DNA of 41,388 nucleotides from Neelides folsomi (lineage: Eukaryota > Arthropoda > Collembola > Neelipleona > Neelidae): positions 1 to 41,388 of the forward strand of contig JAQGBZ010000487.1 in the NCBI GenBank assembly GCA_034687125.1, in the 5' to 3' direction. The translations under genes were made by a program, and so were the position numbers. The notes below the pieces were generated by a model. That model was not told the origin of the DNA. It ran no database searches and was given only the letters and a program-made list of their open reading frames with translations. How positions within the stretch are numbered: the stretch's first letter is position 1; every line of letters begins with the position of its first letter. Shown piece by piece: positions 37,663 to 41,388 of the stretch.

Positions 37663-38858
37663 ATGGGCGATGGGCCGATCAACGTTTGTTGCTGCATGGG
37701 GAAAATGAACATTTCAATAAGATCCGCCGTCCTTTATGTTGCATTCATTTACTGTTTCGTATGTCGTCCATATATTCATGAATTGATTAATTTAATTAAC
37801 GAAGAAATTATAATTCATTTGACTAATTATTAACAATTGAACCAATTTATTAAGTTTTGTTTAATTAATGGAATAACAATGTGCTTTGGTAAAAAGATGA
37901 ACGTGTTTAATTGCGTCGCCTCAGTTGGAATTACATATGATGCCAATGTGATTCGAGATATCCTCAATGACGGAAACCACACAGAGGATGCAAATAAGCA
38001 AAGAACGATTTTTGCTATTTCTGCAGGTGTTTAATAAACTTAATGCCTTCCTTAATAACAAAATTAACAACTTTCCGCTTAAAATCTAGTTTTTATACTC
38101 AATTATTTTTACATGTTTTTGCAATGTTTCACACACAATATGAATTATTAAAATTGCTAAAAGAAATTAAAAATGCATATTATATTGAATATTTTTTGTA
38201 ATTTCTCCCATTATTACTTCTACTACTTTTCAATACTTTTCCATTCCAATTTATTAATATATTAGCAAAGAACATTTGTAATTTTTTCCAGATCCAAGAA
38301 GTCATGTGAAATTTGCAAGTTTTTATATGTGGAAAATTCGAAATATTATTTTTTATTAAGAATTTATGTAGTTGTTCACCCTGATAGGAAATACTAATCT
38401 TATTTTTATTAATTTTAGTAACTTCAACTTTGGCCTTTATTCAATTCATCATCACGGGCATTTTGATCATCTTTGGGATTTTGTTGCTCAAAATTATTTA
38501 CATTTACATTTGGCTCGGCATGAATCTTCTAATTGGCATCACGTGGTCTTGTCTCACCTTCTTCTGCGTCTACCTTGAGTTTGAACTGAAAGAACACACA
38601 GGAAGAGGTCGAGCTGTTTACATTGCTTTTTTAACCATCGTGTATGTTGTTTTCATCCTCTATGCTTCTTTCGTTACGGTCGTTTTTGCAATGGAACTCA
38701 ACAAAGGAAACTTGGAGCCTGATGAGGAAACTGAAGGAGGGGAAAATATTGAAGAAGATGTAAAGAGTCTCGAATCAGAAGTTGAGCAAGTTGTGAAAGA
38801 GGAAGTGAAAAAAGAAAAGCTTCAAGAAATTGAGGAAACAAAGAAAGTCAAATGCTGA
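37663..38858 (+). CDS. Small predicted four-pass membrane protein, 3-4 exons
   Basis: No family is recognised with confidence; the layout recalls small arthropod four-TM proteins with an N-terminal cysteine cluster, which is inference. Exons: 37663-37758, 37855-38026, 38419-38858 (708 nt, 235 aa), phases 0 and 1, with an optional 27-nt exon at 38292-38318. The start MGDGPINVCCCMGK has an AAAATGG context and an in-frame stop upstream. TM1 spans the first intron (SAVLYVAFIYCFFCLINGI). A hydrophilic loop with an NHT glycosylation sequon follows, then TM2 (about TLAFIQFIITGILIIFGILL), TM3 (LLIGITWSCLTFFCVYL) and TM4 (YIAFLTIVYVVFILYASFV). The cytosolic tail is Glu/Lys-rich, likely helical, ending KVKC. 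The first acceptor (ttattaag) is weak. An alternative reading uses the ATG at 37560 and an acceptor at 37924, but it loses TM1. Confidence 0.6.
38292..38318 (+). other. Candidate 27-nt in-frame microexon
   Basis: A strong acceptor (ttttttccag) at 38291 is followed by 27 nt and a GT donor (aagttttt). Phases are 1 and 1, so inclusion adds nine residues (DPRSHVKFA, also changing the next Val to Ile) and skipping keeps the frame. It would sit just before TM2. The donor is weak. Confidence 0.35.
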
Positions 38859-38993
38859 AATTTTCACGCTAAATACTGCTACAGTTAAATCTTAATTTAA
38901 TTTAAATTATAATAATTCTCATTTACACATTGTTGCATTATGTAATTAAATCAAATTTCCAATTTAATAATTATTAAAGAAAAGCTCGATCTT

Positions 38994-38999
38994 AATAAA
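38994..38999 (+). terminator. Candidate polyadenylation signal of the four-pass protein gene
   Basis: AATAAA sits 136 nt after the stop codon at 38858 and before the convergent cysteine-rich pseudogene. No other AATAAA is obvious between them. Confidence 0.45.
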
Positions 39000-39107
39000 A
39001 TTGTAAATACAGAATATATCTGTAAATTATGTAAACATTATTACACTTATTTTTATGAAGTAATTCATAATACAAATTATTTAAAAAAAATTATCTTAAT
39101 AATTAAA

Positions 39108-40423
39108 TCAGGATTCACACAATGGTTTATAAGCCATTATACAAGGATAATTAACTCTATTTGAATCAGGATTAGATCCATATCCTTCCTCACACTGACA
39201 AACTCCGTCTTCGGAACCTTCCGGTGTTTTACAAACTAGATTTAAAGATGAATCGCATTCTTCAGTCTCTTTGGTTGGATTTTTCTTACATGGAGCTCCT
39301 TCAACTGAAAGCTTCCCACTGTCTTTTTTACATCTGGAGTTGATTGCATCCCAAACGTATCTATTTTTGCAATCACATCACTTTATTGTTTCTCCGGCAC
39401 TTTCCTTGCATTCAAGTTGATATTCACTATTACAAATTTTCCAGCTTTCTTTGGATCCATCCACGCACGGGTCATCTTCTCTGCGTAATCTTTGATGCAT
39501 TTAGAATTTTCTCTCGTCCCTTCAGGACATTTGTCAACACAGGGTAAAAATCACAGTTGTGTGTAAAAATCTTTAAAACTATTAAAGAAAGAAGATTTTA
39601 AAGCAATAAGCAAATTATTGCTTATTAATCAGTAAAAGAATTTTTGGCAAAAAAGATGTGCTTTGAAAAAATACTACAGATATTATAATATTCTTACAAA
39701 CATCCTCCACCTACTGGGTCTTCGCAATTTGGAGAATTTGTAAATCCCCCTTTTGTAAAAAGTTCTTTGTTTGCTGCATAAATGAGATTTGGACTGTTTT
39801 GATAAAAAACGGTTTTAAATTTCTTATTACATTCCCTTTGCTCTCACAAACAAAATTGTATGGGTGGCTTTTTCAACATGTCACTTGTTCATTTGCTAAA
39901 TTACGTGTCTTCCAATCGTTATCATCATTGTCTTTGTCGTATTCATATTTGCACAGAGTTCCATAAAATCCAGCACAAGCTAACTCGGTTACGATTTTCT
40001 TGATTATAAAATGAATAATAAAAATAATTATACCTGTTATGGAATATAAAAAGTTAGAATTTAAATGCTCTTTTATTCTAGTAGGAATTATTAATAAACT
40101 AATATTTATAATTGATTTGTATTATGTGTTATTAGATGAAAGTGAAATCATATTTTGCTTACGCCTATTTTCTTAAAACTCAAAACCATCCTCAGACTTT
40201 TTTTGCAAGCACATCTATATCCATTTTTAAGAACTGCAGGATTTTCGTAATCGAAGCCATTATATGTTACACCATGACATTTTTTATTCTCATCGGTCGC
40301 TCCTAATTTACACTGACGATTGAAAATAAGGCTTATTTGTTCCACAGTTGGCACAATTTCGCTTCTCGTTAATCGAAGGAAATAAAAAAGTAAAGTAATC
40401 AATGAAATGCTAGTGACATCCAT
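39108..40423 (-). pseudogene. Decayed gene for a cysteine-rich secreted protein (EB/EGF-like modules)
   Basis: Minus-strand blocks: 40423-40163, 39998-39698, and about 39541-39108. The first encodes a signal peptide (MDVTSISLITLLFYFLRLTR) and a Cys-containing region with a good gtaagc donor, and joins in phase to the second. Cys spacing in the last block, ending CDSSLNLVCKTP...CQCEEGYG, resembles EB or EGF-like extracellular modules. Breaks: TGA at 39873-39875 directly after a Cys codon; a frame change near 39840 (CESK then ECNKKF); no AG acceptor before the third block, where CTG stands at the expected place; a frame change near 39480; TGA at 39378-39380 directly before a Cys codon. Recovery of the Cys pattern in another frame after each break shows recent decay. 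Indel errors in the assembly are an alternative for the frame changes but not for the stops. Confidence 0.65.
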
Positions 40424-41287
40424 TCAAGTGATCGGTTTTTCAAAATATAAATGATTTTTAATAAATTGATTAATTTAGGACTCATTAGGACACTTTCCCC
40501 TCATTTATGTCTAACACAGAAAATGAACATAGGATATAATTTTAAAAAAATCACAAGAGTCCAAAACAATTAACAAACATGAAACATGACGAAATAAAAG
40601 GACGGAGGAGAATTACGCACGGAGGTTAAAAAAGAACAAAAGAATCATAATTATTCCAAATTAGATGCATACATACCATACATTGGTCATATTTAAATAT
40701 TAATCATATTAGGGAATTCCAAAGGCTTCCTTTATAAAGAAATCAAAAGGATCAAATGCTCTTTGTGTTCAAGGTGAAAAGTGAAGCAGGTTCTGAGCAC
40801 ATAACGTTTAAAAAGATGTTTGCACTGGTTCAATATTTATTCAAAAAAGTGACATGTAGATTTTGTTCATGCAAGCTGATAGTATAAAAATTCAATATAG
40901 ATATTTCTTATTTCATATAAATGCAATACTTATGTTTAAATAACAAGTATTTTTATGCAAGGTGTAAGTATATAAAAACATCAGTACATATGTATGTATG
41001 TTTGCTTACTTTGCTTAGGCATGAACTTATATTCATGTGAATTAAAATCCTTTCTGGTCTTACCCTTATATTTACGCATTGCATTATAAATTCCATTCCC
41101 GTAATGTTTTTTTCTTGTTATAGGCTAATTGAACTTGTAGTTAAGTATTTGGTCTTTCCCTTTTTAATTCCTCTTTAATCATGAGTAAAACATTGCGCTT
41201 TAATAATATTTGATAATGGCTTGAGAAAAATGAATTGATAAAGCGGAGACTTCACTTTGAGCTCTTCATTCTTCAACGGAGGTTGCC
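40424..41287. other. Intergenic region upstream of the acyl-CoA reductase gene
   Basis: AT-rich DNA between the diverging cysteine-rich pseudogene and the reductase start. No ORF or RNA gene is supported. It should contain the promoter of the gene at 41288; no specific element is identified. Confidence 0.55.
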
Positions 41288-41388
41288 ATGGAGAACATTC
41301 CAAGTTTCTTCGCTGATAAAACAGTTTTTATTACCGGAGCCACAGGCTACATTGGAAAAGGAGTCATTGAAAAACTGCTGAGGTCATG
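41288..41388 (+). CDS. Fatty acyl-CoA reductase, N-terminal fragment cut by window edge
   Basis: Enzyme family that reduces fatty acyl-CoA to fatty alcohol with NADPH, feeding wax, cuticular lipid and, in some insects, pheromone synthesis. The 33 complete codons begin MENIPSFFADKTVFITGATG and contain TGATGYIG, the TGxxGxxG nucleotide-binding motif of the extended Rossmann fold, followed by a GKGVIEKLLRS helix. The order (short leader with IPSFF, then VFITGATG at residue 13, then EKLLRS) is characteristic of arthropod FAR proteins. The start codon has an excellent context (GCCATGG). Only the first exon portion is visible, so the rest of the domain, the sterile C-terminal domain and any membrane segment cannot be checked. 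Other extended short-chain dehydrogenases are less likely. Confidence 0.85.
   Translation, partial: MENIPSFFADKTVFITGATGYIGKGVIEKLLRS

Noticed and set aside
37560..37781. 73-codon frame starting at 37560
   Set aside because: Joining it to the next exon needs a different acceptor and loses the first membrane segment; the frame starting at 37663 splices in phase and keeps TM1. It remains a possible uORF.
41282..41296. GTTGCCATGGAGAAC, similar to an RFX X-box
   Set aside because: It overlaps the reductase start codon and has one extra base compared with the consensus; explained by a good start context.
1..41388. tRNA genes, rRNA, CRISPR arrays, viral or transposase genes
   Set aside because: No cloverleaf with a GTTCRANNC arm, no spaced identical repeats and no polymerase, integrase or transposase motifs were seen in reading both strands by eye; a covariance-model search would be decisive for RNA genes.

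Overview
The window looks like arthropod nuclear DNA, probably from a hexapod. It is strongly AT-rich, its genes are split by GT-AG introns, and its recognisable proteins (a monocarboxylate-transporter-like protein, IFT57 and a fatty acyl-CoA reductase) are typical animal proteins. I cannot name the species from sequence alone; an insect or a springtail both fit. No bacterial, plasmid or phage gene organisation is present.

Layout: 1-7834 is noncoding, with simple repeats that include a cluster of AAAGCATCY words. 7835-31138 (+) is one large gene for an SLC16/MCT-like major facilitator protein. Its eight coding exons join in phase to give 949 residues. Intron 1 is 14.3 kb, and more than half of the protein is a low-complexity cytosolic tail. 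32716-35164 (+) is a complete eight-exon IFT57 gene. 35285-36522 (-) is a three-exon gene for a predicted secreted or membrane-anchored protein with a Gly/Ala zipper and a poly-lysine block; it converges on IFT57 across 120 bp. 37663-38858 (+) encodes a small predicted four-pass membrane protein with a possible 27-nt microexon. 39108-40423 (-) is a decayed cysteine-rich secreted-protein gene with two in-frame stops and two frame breaks. 41288-41388 (+) is the first 101 nt of a fatty acyl-CoA reductase gene cut by the window edge.

The genes do not form a pathway; they are ordinary neighbours on a eukaryotic chromosome. All exon borders were read by eye from GT-AG sites, reading-frame phase and known family sequence, without transcripts.

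I found no new defence, mobile or regulatory system. The points most worth a second look are the cysteine/histidine/glutamine-rich tail of the transporter-like protein, the lysine-rich secreted protein, a MITE-like inverted repeat at 25891-26022, several unrelated short repeat families inside introns, the candidate microexon, and the cysteine-rich pseudogene whose stops both sit beside cysteine codons.
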